NCBI GenBank assembly: GCA_030592425.1
Contig: JAUVJK010000022.1
Span: 1 to 12,614, forward strand
Length of the DNA: 12,614 bases
Direction: 5' to 3'
Origin: Candidatus Moraniibacteriota bacterium
GTDB taxonomy: Bacteria > Patescibacteriota > Minisyncoccia > Moranbacterales > GCA-2747515
The notes under the pieces were generated by a model, which saw only the letters and a program-made list of their open reading frames with translations, searched no databases and had not been told where the DNA came from. Made by a program: the position numbers and the translations under genes. This document shows positions 4,554-10,309 of this stretch, piece after piece; the stretch's first letter is position 1; each line of letters begins with the position of its first letter.

Positions 4554-5111
4554 TTATCGTATGAATAATGCTTTAAGAAATGCAAGAGGGTGTATCCCCG
4601 TTACCGCTAGAGTTTGCTCTGTGTTAGTAAACCCAAAATCTGCCTTAGTATAATCGTCATTACAATCCAGTGTAAGAGATGTTTCATTGTTCATAGAAGA
4701 TCCCGTTGGATCATAGGTTTGGATCAAATGTGCGACGTCCTCTTCTTTAACCACTATTCTGTATTCTCCCTTCGGCATATTTTCAAATAAATAATGCCCA
4801 TTGTGGTTGGTATTTGTCCTATATTCTTCATCATCTGAATTATTGTATTTTCCATCCTCTCCTGCCCATTCAGCTTTGACACGAATATTCTCTATACCTG
4901 GTTCAGAATCTTGTTGAATACCATCTCTATTGTAGTCGTACCAAATCGTGTTACCAATAGTACCTTTACAATTGTCATCAGAACAACGAATATTTTCTAT
5001 ACCTGGAGCAGGACAACGAATATTTTCTATACCCGGAGTCGCACCAAGAACCATCGATGGCACAACGAGAAATACTATCACAAAAAACCCATACGATACT
5101 TTTGAACTCAT
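4554..5111 (-). CDS. Secreted SdrD-B-like protein with LAVTG sorting motif
   Basis: A 185-residue surface protein. Residues 1-24 are a signal peptide (hydrophobic core, MVLGA). Residues 52-161 match the SdrD B-type, prealbumin-like beta domain: GNTIWYDYNRDGIQQDSEPGIENIRV, then the acidic EDGKYNNSDDEE loop, GHYLFENMPKGEYRIVV and ADFGF at the end; such domains bind Ca2+ and act as stalks. LAVTG (168-172) is a sortase motif of the LAxTG type. The tail after it is only 13 residues (IHPLAFLKALFIR), shorter than usual for a sorting signal. PGIENIR occurs three times, at 26-32, 36-42 and 71-77. Cys33, 43, 48 and 150 could form disulfides. No Shine-Dalgarno; an extended -10 lies 32 bases upstream. 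The sortase gene follows. Confidence 0.82.
   Translation of the reverse strand: MSSKVSYGFFVIVFLVVPSMVLGATPGIENIRCPAPGIENIRCSDDNCKGTIGNTIWYDYNRDGIQQDSEPGIENIRVKAEWAGEDGKYNNSDDEEYRTNTNHNGHYLFENMPKGEYRIVVKEEDVAHLIQTYDPTGSSMNNETSLTLDCNDDYTKADFGFTNTEQTLAVTGIHPLAFLKALFIR
4982..5042. repeat. Tandem 30-base repeat encoding PGIENIRC
   Basis: Two nearly identical units (ACAACGAATATTTTCTATAC plus about ten more bases) sit head to tail in the 5' part of the gene. A third diverged copy lies at about 4878-4902, inside the beta domain, where PGIENIR is the normal strand. The N-terminal copies were probably made from the domain copy. Confidence 0.75.
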
Positions 5112-5143
5112 AATAAAAATATTATTTTTAAATTAATGTATTA

Positions 5144-5172
5144 ATTATAGCACAGAAAAAAATTTTTGTCTG
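5144..5172 (-). promoter_or_regulatory. Promoter of the SdrD-like gene
   Basis: On the minus strand: -35 CAGACA (5172-5167), 17-bp spacer, extended -10 TGCTATAAT (5152-5144). It shares TTCTGTGCTATAAT with the promoter of the secreted protein at the left edge. Confidence 0.7.
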
Positions 5173-5177
5173 ATAAG

Positions 5178-5198
5178 AAAGACTATATTGTCTTTTTT
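5178..5198. terminator. Hairpin with T run between tRNA-Arg and the SdrD-like gene
   Basis: AAAGAC-TATATT-GTCTTT followed on the plus strand by further Ts. On the minus strand, where the tRNA-Arg unit would end, the tail is weaker (TTTCTTATC). Short stem; modest support. Confidence 0.5.
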
Positions 5199-5212
5199 AT
5201 AATGTACGTATT

Positions 5213-5278
5213 CCTAAATCTACGACTATCGTCTCCGTAAGTCGACACTTTCCGCTTATCAGAAGACGATATCTAGCT
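5213..5278 (-). pseudogene. Probable decayed tRNA-Arg copy
   Basis: On the minus strand 5248-5213 aligns without gaps to the anticodon and T arms of the intact tRNA-Arg; by eye about 27 of 36 bases agree, including CTT-CGGAG and GTCGTAG. The copy reads ACG, the usual bacterial anticodon, where the intact gene reads GCG. The 5' half (TAGCTAGAT...GATAAGCG) is only loosely D-arm-like, and an inverted repeat TATCGTCT/AGACGATA (5227-5234, 5264-5271) crosses it. It cannot fold as a normal tRNA. A structured RNA is an alternative. Confidence 0.45.
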
Positions 5279-5289
5279 ATAATTTTTTG

Positions 5290-5363
5290 TGTCCCCGGCA
5301 GGATTTGAACCTACGACCTTCAGCTCCGCAAGCTGACGCTCTATCCAGCTGAGCTACGAGGAC
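5290..5363 (-). tRNA. tRNA-Arg (anticodon GCG)
   Basis: A 74-base tRNA. Acceptor GTCCTCG pairs with CGGGGAC (one G-U), discriminator A; CCA is not encoded. The D arm TAGCTCAGCTGGATAGAGC carries the arginine-type A20. The anticodon arm is TCAGC-TTGCGGA-GCTGA, giving GCG (reads CGC, CGU by wobble). The T arm is GTAGG-TTCAAAT-CCTGC. Most bacteria read these codons with ACG, edited to ICG by TadA, so GCG is unusual. A terminator hairpin lies just upstream and no clear promoter was found. Confidence 0.92.
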
Positions 5364-5370
5364 AAAAATA

Positions 5371-5392
5371 AAAAAGCAACTCTGTGCTTTTT
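5371..5392 (-). terminator. Terminator of the 206-residue protein gene
   Basis: AAAAAGC and GCTTTTT arms around 8 bases, with a T-rich tail on the minus strand (TTTTTTATTTTTG) running into the tRNA-Arg 5' end. It may let some transcripts through to feed the tRNA. Confidence 0.65.
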
Positions 5393-5419
5393 CTATATTA
5401 CTAACTCTATACTCTTTCG

Positions 5420-6040
5420 TCAAATACGAAAGAATTGCTCCATTGAATAAAGGAAGTCTGGTTGCTGTTTCTTTTCCGGTACAAATTGTAAGAGTGCTTC
5501 ACGTACATCAACAGGATCAAGCTGATGCAATGGAATGTGAATATATGGCACCATTTTCCCTTTCATGTGCAAACTGATCAAGCGTGTATGTGGTGGTTCA
5601 TAGAAGATCCAAAAAGAATCCATATCATCAAAATCATAAATCTGATCACCAACTACAATACCGTCATACGTAATTGCATAATCACGGACACGTGGACCTC
5701 TCTCGATCATCAGAAACCCGACAAATCCAGCTAGAATAATAATAAACGCAAAAAGAATATTACTTGTAATGATCGCATATATGATCAGCCCAGCAAGAAC
5801 AAGTGCAGCAATCAAATACCAATGTTTACCTTTAGGATGATGTGTGTGCTCTGGACCACGCCACGAAACGATTACGTCTTCGGGATGCTCACGCATATAG
5901 TGACTCTCCTCAACTGTATACTTAACGCCTTTATGCTGATAATCACGCTCTAGTTGCTCATCAATATCATGTTGTGTATAGAGTTTATCGATCTCTTTCA
6001 CTTTGTAATTCTTCGTTTTGTGTTTTGCATTATGTTCCAT
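5420..6040 (-). CDS. Conserved two-helix membrane protein, unknown function
   Basis: A 206-residue protein. The soluble N-terminal part (1-72) is charged and His-rich, ending in VIVSWRGPEHTHHPKGKHWY. Two membrane segments follow (about 74-91 and 94-111), separated by a very short turn, so both ends face the same side, probably the cytosol. The C-terminal part (115-206) has YDGIVVGDQIYDFDDMDSFWIFYEPP and MVPYIHIPLHQLDPVDVREALLQFVPE. This layout (two helices, then a domain with a DFDD..FWI strand and PYIHIPL) is one I associate with conserved Patescibacterial proteins of unknown function; I cannot name the family with certainty. No Shine-Dalgarno; a perfect extended -10 ends 6 bases before the ATG. 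Confidence 0.8.
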   Translation of the reverse strand: MEHNAKHKTKNYKVKEIDKLYTQHDIDEQLERDYQHKGVKYTVEESHYMREHPEDVIVSWRGPEHTHHPKGKHWYLIAALVLAGLIIYAIITSNILFAFIIILAGFVGFLMIERGPRVRDYAITYDGIVVGDQIYDFDDMDSFWIFYEPPHTRLISLHMKGKMVPYIHIPLHQLDPVDVREALLQFVPEKKQQPDFLYSMEQFFRI

Positions 6041-6046
6041 GCAATT

Positions 6047-6055
6047 ATTATATCA
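6047..6055 (-). promoter_or_regulatory. Leaderless promoter of the 206-residue protein gene
   Basis: On the minus strand TGATATAAT is followed by exactly 6 bases and the ATG at 6040. No -35 is recognisable; the TG extension compensates. The same nine bases and spacing occur before the sortase gene. Confidence 0.75.
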
Positions 6056-6057
6056 TA

Positions 6058-6086
6058 TTTACAAAGAAGGTGCGAACTGCTATGAT
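6058..6086 (+). promoter_or_regulatory. Promoter of the 59-residue gene and tRNA-Ser(TGA)
   Basis: TTTACA (6058-6063), 17-bp spacer, TATGAT (6081-6086). It is divergent from and adjacent to the leaderless promoter on the other strand. The transcript would start near 6093. Confidence 0.7.
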
Positions 6087-6150
6087 TACTCTTGTATTTG
6101 GATAAAGTGCACACAGAGATGGCACCTGCCAAAGGGAAATAAAAAGAAGA

Positions 6151-6330
6151 ATGTCTGAACATAGTGCTGGAAAAGTAAAATCAACAAGAAATTTCCTACC
6201 CTTACGACTAATTGGATATGAAGCATATCAATTGAAGAGCGATGCTCAGAGGAGAGAAAAATTCCTTAAAACAACTGAAGGTCGCCGATTGCTTAGACAG
6301 CAATATCGCGATATTATAGAGAATGCATAG
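6151..6330 (+). CDS. Small basic protein, unknown (59 residues)
   Basis: An open frame MSEHSAGKVKSTRNFLPLRLIGYEAYQ... ending QQYRDIIENA, stop TAG at 6328-6330. It is soluble, rich in Arg and Lys, and mostly helical in appearance from residue 20 on. A purine stretch (AAGAAGA) just before the ATG may serve as a weak ribosome site. Support for coding: a good promoter 65 bases upstream, a complete frame with balanced composition, and a stop 3 bases before tRNA-Ser(TGA), with which it must share a transcript. I recognise no family; the basic character would fit nucleic-acid or ribosome binding, but that is a guess. Confidence 0.65.
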   Translation: MSEHSAGKVKSTRNFLPLRLIGYEAYQLKSDAQRREKFLKTTEGRRLLRQQYRDIIENA

Positions 6331-6333
6331 CAC

Positions 6334-6421
<88 letters not shown>

Positions 6422-6422
6422 A

Positions 6423-6465
6423 GGAATATAAAAGAGATGTTATTTTGACATCTCTTTTATATTCC
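6423..6465. terminator. Long perfect hairpin after tRNA-Ser(TGA)
   Basis: An 18-bp perfect stem (GGAATATAAAAGAGATGT and its complement) around TATTTTG. The inner 8-bp stem followed by CTTTTATATT can act as a terminator; the A-rich left arm makes it symmetric. Confidence 0.75.
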
Positions 6466-6503
6466 TATGAAAGTGTGATTCGAAGTTTATGCCCCAGAGG
6501 GTA

Positions 6504-6521
6504 AATCCCTCTCTCTCCGCA
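6504..6521 (+). repeat. Direct repeat of the tRNA-Ser(TGA) 3' end
   Basis: AATCCCTCTCTCTCCGCA repeats exactly the tRNA 3' end and the next two bases (6405-6422), 99 bases apart. The segment between holds the long hairpin and no gene. It is either a truncated tRNA copy or an attachment-site-like duplication. Confidence 0.8.
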
Positions 6522-6525
6522 AATG

Positions 6526-6560
6526 AAAGAATTACGTCATTAATGACGTAATTCTTTTTT
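6526..6560. terminator. Palindromic terminator, second perfect family member
   Basis: A 26-bp perfect palindrome (6529-6554; left arm GAATTACGTCATT) with A3 before and T6 after. It has the same length, centre and ends as the one at 228-253, with paired changes at two positions of each arm. Confidence 0.85.
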
Positions 6561-6570
6561 ATCCAACCCC

Positions 6571-6599
6571 TTGACAAAATACATCATTCATACTATACT
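6571..6599 (+). promoter_or_regulatory. Strong promoter of the DksA-like operon
   Basis: Consensus TTGACA (6571-6576), 17-bp spacer, TATACT (6594-6599). Start expected near 6606, giving a leader of about 105 bases. Very similar to the promoter at 7517-7545. Confidence 0.9.
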
Positions 6600-6630
6600 T
6601 CCCTAGTGTTCAATTCTGGACACATCATTG

Positions 6631-6671
6631 ACTTTACAACTCTTTTTTAAAGAATAACGTAAAGTTTTTTT
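6631..6671 (+). promoter_or_regulatory. Terminator-like hairpin in the DksA-like leader
   Basis: ACTTTAC (6631-6637) pairs with GTAAAGT (6659-6665), and inside it TCTTT pairs with AAAGA around TTT. Seven Ts (6665-6671) follow directly. This intrinsic-terminator shape lies 40 bases before the start codon, suggesting leader control by attenuation (inference). Confidence 0.6.
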
Positions 6672-6711
6672 GTTTTTTGAAAAATGAAATCATAGACCAG
6701 AGGAAAGAAAA

Positions 6712-7161
6712 ATGACACAATTAACGACGGAACAATCCCAGATCCTCGAGGGCCTCATTCGCTCTTATCAAGAGAATCCTGAAAGTGCAAAAGGTTCATT
6801 GCTCGTACATTTGAACGATGAGCTTCGAGCAGAAACGAACAGACTGGAAAGATGTGAAACATTGTATGGTCACTCACAAACAAGTGATGGCAATGTCAGA
6901 AGCGAATTGTCCGATGCTTTCGCTAACACAGAGTCTATAAAGGGTCGGACGCTGTGCCTGAAACATCAAAGTCGTATCAACAAGATCCTACGTGCTCAAC
7001 AGATGGTTACATTTGATACATTTGGCGAATGCGTTGAATGCGGCAGACAAATAGCACCAGCAAGGTTATCTGCCAAGATCGAGGCAATTCATTGTATCGA
7101 TTGTCAAAATGTTCTGGAGCTGAAAAATGCTCAAAAAACTCGACCAAGTCTAGCATTCTAA
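6712..7161 (+). CDS. DksA/TraR-type C4 zinc-finger protein
   Basis: A 149-residue cytosolic protein. The C-terminal zinc finger is CVEC (107-110), 17 residues, CIDC (128-131), the DksA/TraR pattern of four Cys binding one Zn2+, with the family-typical GECVECGRQIAPARL and IEAIHCIDCQ. Residues 1-100 are mainly helical, including a likely coiled coil (about 76-100, SIKGRTLCLKHQSRINKILRA). In the known family this hairpin enters the RNA polymerase secondary channel and tunes promoters. DksA's usual tip Asp-x-x-Asp-Ala is not obvious; DAFAN (68-72) is a candidate, so ppGpp co-regulation cannot be claimed. AGAGGA lies 7 bases before the ATG. It has a consensus promoter, a leader hairpin, and a 60-residue gene 27 bases downstream in the same unit. 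Confidence 0.88.
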   Translation: MTQLTTEQSQILEGLIRSYQENPESAKGSLLVHLNDELRAETNRLERCETLYGHSQTSDGNVRSELSDAFANTESIKGRTLCLKHQSRINKILRAQQMVTFDTFGECVECGRQIAPARLSAKIEAIHCIDCQNVLELKNAQKTRPSLAF

Positions 7162-7188
7162 AGATCTTACTTATGAGGAGGAATAATA

Positions 7189-7371
7189 ATGCCAATGACA
7201 CCACATATGTATGCCCACTTCTGTACAACACTTGAAGAAACTCGTATCAATGCCCAAGCATTGCAGAATTATGCAAATAGTTCACGAGACCCAAATCTTC
7301 AAAAAGTTGCCAAAAACTGGGTAGACAATACTAATCGCACTCGCAAAGATTTAGAGTGTTTCAAGAAATGA
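7189..7371 (+). CDS. Small helical protein, unknown (60 residues)
   Basis: MPMTPHMYAHFCTTLEETRINAQ... ending RKDLECFKK, stop TGA. It has a perfect AGGAGG (7176-7181) 7 bases before the ATG, the strongest ribosome site in the window, which makes translation very likely. It looks like two amphipathic helices joined near SSRDPN. One Cys near each end (12, 57) could be joined or bind metal. It is the second gene of the DksA-like operon. No family recognised; a partner or target of the zinc-finger protein is possible from context only. Confidence 0.75.
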   Translation: MPMTPHMYAHFCTTLEETRINAQALQNYANSSRDPNLQKVAKNWVDNTNRTRKDLECFKK

Positions 7372-7386
7372 TCCTATCGAGAAGAC

Positions 7387-7505
7387 AATACCTACCTGGC
7401 CAGGTATTTTCTTCATAGGATTCATGGTACGCGCAGAATACGCTGCGCGTGCCACAATTCTATCACCAGGCAACAATGTTGACCTGGTTTTTTCTTTTCT
7501 TTTTT
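7387..7505 (+). terminator. Three successive hairpins ending the DksA-like operon
   Basis: AATACCT/AGGTATT (7387-7408) contains the palindrome TACCTGGCCAGGTA. GGTACGCGCAG/CTGCGCGTGCC (7426-7453) is an 11-bp, GC-rich stem with no T tail. ACCAGG-CAAC/GTTG-CCTGGT (7465-7488) is followed by a long T-rich tail and is the true terminator. The middle hairpin may protect the mRNA 3' end. Confidence 0.8.
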
Positions 7506-7516
7506 TCTATATTTCC

Positions 7517-7545
7517 TTGACAATAAATGTCTTTTATACTATACT
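7517..7545 (+). promoter_or_regulatory. Strong promoter of the 93-residue gene
   Basis: TTGACA (7517-7522), 17-bp spacer, TATACT (7540-7545). It shares CCTTGACAA, ATACTATACT and a GTGTT downstream with the DksA-like promoter, suggesting joint control. Confidence 0.9.
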
Positions 7546-7559
7546 AGTTCTTGTGTTAA

Positions 7560-7602
7560 AAACTATCATTTTATAGTTTGTAAATTTCATCACATGATAT
7601 TT
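7560..7602 (+). promoter_or_regulatory. Two hairpins in the leader of the 93-residue gene
   Basis: AAACTAT-CATTTT-ATAGTTT (7560-7579) and AAATTTCAT-CAC-ATGATATTT (7582-7602, one mismatch), within a leader of about 95 bases. They could be stabilising elements or protein sites; no known riboswitch recognised. Confidence 0.5.
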
Positions 7603-7646
7603 ATGCACATTTTCTTTAACAAAAAACACCAAAGGAGTCTCATTCT

Positions 7647-7928
7647 ATGACAAAAATTTTCAATGCACTCACTGTACAATTCCCAACAGCAAAGGGGATG
7701 TCAAAGCGAATAAAAACAATTCGAAGTGAGATCAATGGAACGATCGAGTATGAACACATCACAGGTTCATCGGTCAATCTTATTATCGAAGAAAATTTTC
7801 ACACGAAACGATTCGCAAAAGAAGTCGTGAAAGAACTTAGCAAGACGTTTCCGCACGCGACAATATGGTTTTCTAATTCTGCCAACTATATTGGCACAAG
7901 GAGGAAATTTGATTCATCATTACTATAA
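7647..7928 (+). CDS. Small cytosolic protein, unknown (93 residues)
   Basis: MTKIFNALTVQFPTAKGMSKRIKTIRSEINGTIEYEHI... ending SNYIGTRRKFDSSLL-like basic tail. It has AAAGGAG 9 bases before the ATG, a consensus promoter and two terminators, so expression is probably high. Predicted alternation: helix 16-28, strands 31-48, helix 54-68, strand 71-77, a small alpha/beta fold. No signal peptide, membrane segment or Cys pair. No family recognised. Its promoter and long leader mirror those of the DksA-like gene, so it may respond to the same condition. Confidence 0.75.
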   Translation: MTKIFNALTVQFPTAKGMSKRIKTIRSEINGTIEYEHITGSSVNLIIEENFHTKRFAKEVVKELSKTFPHATIWFSNSANYIGTRRKFDSSLL

Positions 7929-7966
7929 AAAGATATTTCTTAATAATAAGTAATGATCCTTACAAT

Positions 7967-8024
7967 AATGAGAGAAAGATAATATCTTTTTCTCATTTTT
8001 TTTCAGACTTTAAGTCTGTTTTTT
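7967..8024 (+). terminator. Tandem terminators after the 93-residue gene
   Basis: First: AATGAGA-G-AAAGAT / ATCTTT-T-TCTCATT (14 bp with one G-U) and eight Ts. Second: CAGACT-TTA-AGTCTG and six Ts (8004-8024). Together they insulate recG. Nothing else is seen in 8025-8122. Confidence 0.92.
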
Positions 8025-8122
8025 ATTCTTCCATAAATGATCTTACACTGTATATCTTATTTGCATCATCAAATCTTAATATTCTGATCTAGAGATCTCG
8101 ATGAGTTGAATCTCGTCTGTCT

Positions 8123-8152
8123 TTGGCAGAAAAATGGAGACTCGGGTATACT
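8123..8152 (+). promoter_or_regulatory. Leaderless promoter of recG
   Basis: TTGGCA (8123-8128), 18-bp spacer, TATACT (8147-8152), then 6 bases to the ATG at 8159. The upstream in-frame TTG at 8123 is part of this -35 box and not a start codon. Confidence 0.75.
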
Positions 8153-8158
8153 GGATGT

Positions 8159-10249
8159 ATGCTTACTTTTGATACAAAACTCAACTCCCTCCCACGTATT
8201 CAGAAGAAATATCTGCCAAAGTTGAAAAAACTTGGTATTGAGACCGTGCGTGATCTCCTTTATCATCTGCCATTTCGCTATGATGATTTCTCCGTTGTTG
8301 TGCCAACCTCTGATCTTTCTGTCGGTATGAATGTGACTGTAATTGGCACAGTGGTCCAATCTACTACACAACGAACATGGAAGCGAAAAATGACTGTGAC
8401 AAATGTCACAGTCCAAGATAGTTCTGGTAGTGTTCGCGCCACGTGGTTCAATCAACCATTCGTTGGTGATCAACTCACAGAGGGAAAAGTTGTGCGCATG
8501 AGTGGCAAGGTCGCAGCTGATAAAAATGGTCTTTATCTTAGCAATCCTGCCTATGAACGTGACGCACGCACACCAACAAACACTGGACGACTTGTCCCTG
8601 TCTACCCAGAAACCGCAGGTCTTTCGTCGCGATGGCTACGGTGGCAAATTCAGATGATCCTTGAAAAACTTGATGCTCTCCCTGAGTCACTCCCCGATGA
8701 TATTCGTGAAAAATATGATTTCCCTGATATCACAACAGCAATTCACAAGATTCATTTTCCAGAAGAATTACAAGATGCACAAAGCGCCCACCGTCGTTTT
8801 ATTTTTGAAGAAATTCTTGTCATGCAATGCAAGCTTATCCTCCTTAAAATGCATGCAAAAAAAGATCATGCCATTGCAATACCTTTTGATGAAAAGCGAA
8901 TTAAAAATTTTGTCGATCGCTTTCCTTTTGTACTTACAGATGCTCAGCGTAAAGCAAGCTTTCAGATCATTAAAGATCTCGAAAAAGATGTACCCATGAA
9001 CCGACTCCTCAATGGCGATGTTGGCTCTGGAAAAACTGCCGTTGCAGCAATCGCCGCACTACATGCTTCTATCGCAAGCCATCAAGTAGCAATTCTCGCA
9101 CCGACGGAAATTCTCGCGCGACAACATTTTGACACTTTCACGAAACTACTTGGCGATGAAAATATTACTTGTGCACTCCTCACAGGCGCTTACAAGATGT
9201 ACGGTGAGCATCCTGCCCTTATTAAAAAGACAACACGACCAAAGATTCTTTCTCTGATCAAAGATGAAACGATCGATATTGTCATTGGAACGCATGCACT
9301 CATCCAAGATGATGTTCATTTTAATGATCTTGCACTTGTCATCGTTGATGAGCAACATCGTTTTGGCGTTAAACAACGTGCGGCCCTACAACAAAATACT
9401 ACGCAAGTCGATGATGGACAACCAGCCCGTGTGCCACATTTCCTCACAATGACAGCAACACCAATCCCCCGCACGCTTACGATGGCAATCTGTGGAAATC
9501 TTGATGTCTCTCTTCTCGATGAGATGCCCATCGGTCGTAAACCGATCATTACAAAAGTCGTTGCGAAAACCAAGCGCAAATCGGCGTATGCATTCATCGA
9601 AAAACAGATTCAGAAAGGCTTTCAAGCGTACGTCATCATCCCCTTTGTCGAAGAGTCAAAAGCAATGGCAAATGTCAAAGCGGCTATCGCTGAGCACAAA
9701 TTACTTCAAGAAGAAATCTTCCCAAAACTATCCGTTGGGATTCTCCACGGCAAATTGAAAGCAAAAGAGAAAGAAGCTGTAATGCATGATTTTAAAGAAA
9801 AGAAATGCGATATTCTTGTTGCAACAGCTGTTGTTGAAGTTGGCATCGATGTTCCCAATGCAACGATCATGATCATTGAGAATGCCGAGAGATTTGGTCT
9901 TTCTCAGCTCCATCAATTCCGTGGTCGCATTGGACGGAGTGAATACCAATCTTATTGTTTTCTCTTTTCTGATAGTTTTAACAATAAACGACTTCATGCT
10001 CTCGAAAGAAGTTCTGATGGCTTTGCAATCGCCGAAAAGGATCTTGAACTTCGAGGTCCTGGTCAGTTCTTTGGTACACAACAATCTGGATTGACCGATG
10101 TCATGACAGAAAATATTACCAATATAAAGTTGATTACGGCAGCACGTGATACAGCTCAAGAAATTCTTTCCGATGATCCTGCTCTTTCAAAATACAGCGG
10201 ACTCGCGCAGGCACTTGCCCATTTTGATAAAAATGTTCATCTCGAATAG
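8159..10249 (+). CDS. recG: ATP-dependent DNA helicase RecG
   Basis: A 696-residue enzyme, close to the 693 of E. coli, that remodels stalled forks and branched DNA. An N-terminal wedge with an OB fold (about 50-135) precedes the two helicase domains. Motifs in order: Walker A GDVGSGKT (286-293), APTEILARQHF, DEQH box (397-400) in VIVDEQHRFGVKQR, TATPIPRT (432-439), VVEVGIDVPN (558-567), QFRGRIGR (586-593), and the RecG C-terminal signature DLELRGPGQFFGTQQSG. All catalytic motifs are intact. The stretch after TGAYK (about 344-362) is somewhat longer than usual. Start ATG 8159 is preferred over TTG 8123, which would add 12 residues without homology and overlap the promoter. It is a single-gene unit between tandem terminators and its own terminator. 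Confidence 0.97.
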   Translation: MLTFDTKLNSLPRIQKKYLPKLKKLGIETVRDLLYHLPFRYDDFSVVVPTSDLSVGMNVTVIGTVVQSTTQRTWKRKMTVTNVTVQDSSGSVRATWFNQPFVGDQLTEGKVVRMSGKVAADKNGLYLSNPAYERDARTPTNTGRLVPVYPETAGLSSRWLRWQIQMILEKLDALPESLPDDIREKYDFPDITTAIHKIHFPEELQDAQSAHRRFIFEEILVMQCKLILLKMHAKKDHAIAIPFDEKRIKNFVDRFPFVLTDAQRKASFQIIKDLEKDVPMNRLLNGDVGSGKTAVAAIAALHASIASHQVAILAPTEILARQHFDTFTKLLGDENITCALLTGAYKMYGEHPALIKKTTRPKILSLIKDETIDIVIGTHALIQDDVHFNDLALVIVDEQHRFGVKQRAALQQNTTQVDDGQPARVPHFLTMTATPIPRTLTMAICGNLDVSLLDEMPIGRKPIITKVVAKTKRKSAYAFIEKQIQKGFQAYVIIPFVEESKAMANVKAAIAEHKLLQEEIFPKLSVGILHGKLKAKEKEAVMHDFKEKKCDILVATAVVEVGIDVPNATIMIIENAERFGLSQLHQFRGRIGRSEYQSYCFLFSDSFNNKRLHALERSSDGFAIAEKDLELRGPGQFFGTQQSGLTDVMTENITNIKLITAARDTAQEILSDDPALSKYSGLAQALAHFDKNVHLE

Positions 10250-10274
10250 AAGGAGTCCACAAAAAGGCAGTATT

Positions 10275-10303
10275 AAAAAAACCACAGAAAGCCTGTGGTT
10301 TTT
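10275..10303. terminator. Bidirectional terminator between recG and the glycosyltransferase gene
   Basis: AAAACCACAG and CTGTGGTTTT arms (10278-10287, 10293-10302) around 5 bases, with A and T runs, between convergent genes. Confidence 0.92.
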
Positions 10304-10309
10304 CTTGTT

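Noticed and set aside
7369..7500. UGA read as glycine, extending the 60-residue protein
   Set aside because: Read-through would translate three hairpins and a terminator; TGA also ends the DUF389 gene at a sensible place, so the standard code fits.
8092..8118. T-arm-like GAGTTGAATCTC, possible further tRNA remnant
   Set aside because: Only a 5-bp stem with no adjoining anticodon or acceptor similarity; within chance.
8123..8158. TTG start adding 12 residues to RecG
   Set aside because: The TTG is part of a -35 box, the residues have no RecG homology, and a -10 lies between it and the ATG.
8069..8473. Minus-strand frame of 134 codons opposite the recG start
   Set aside because: It overlaps the conserved recG coding region and its promoter; a shadow frame, like the other frames opposite or inside recG.
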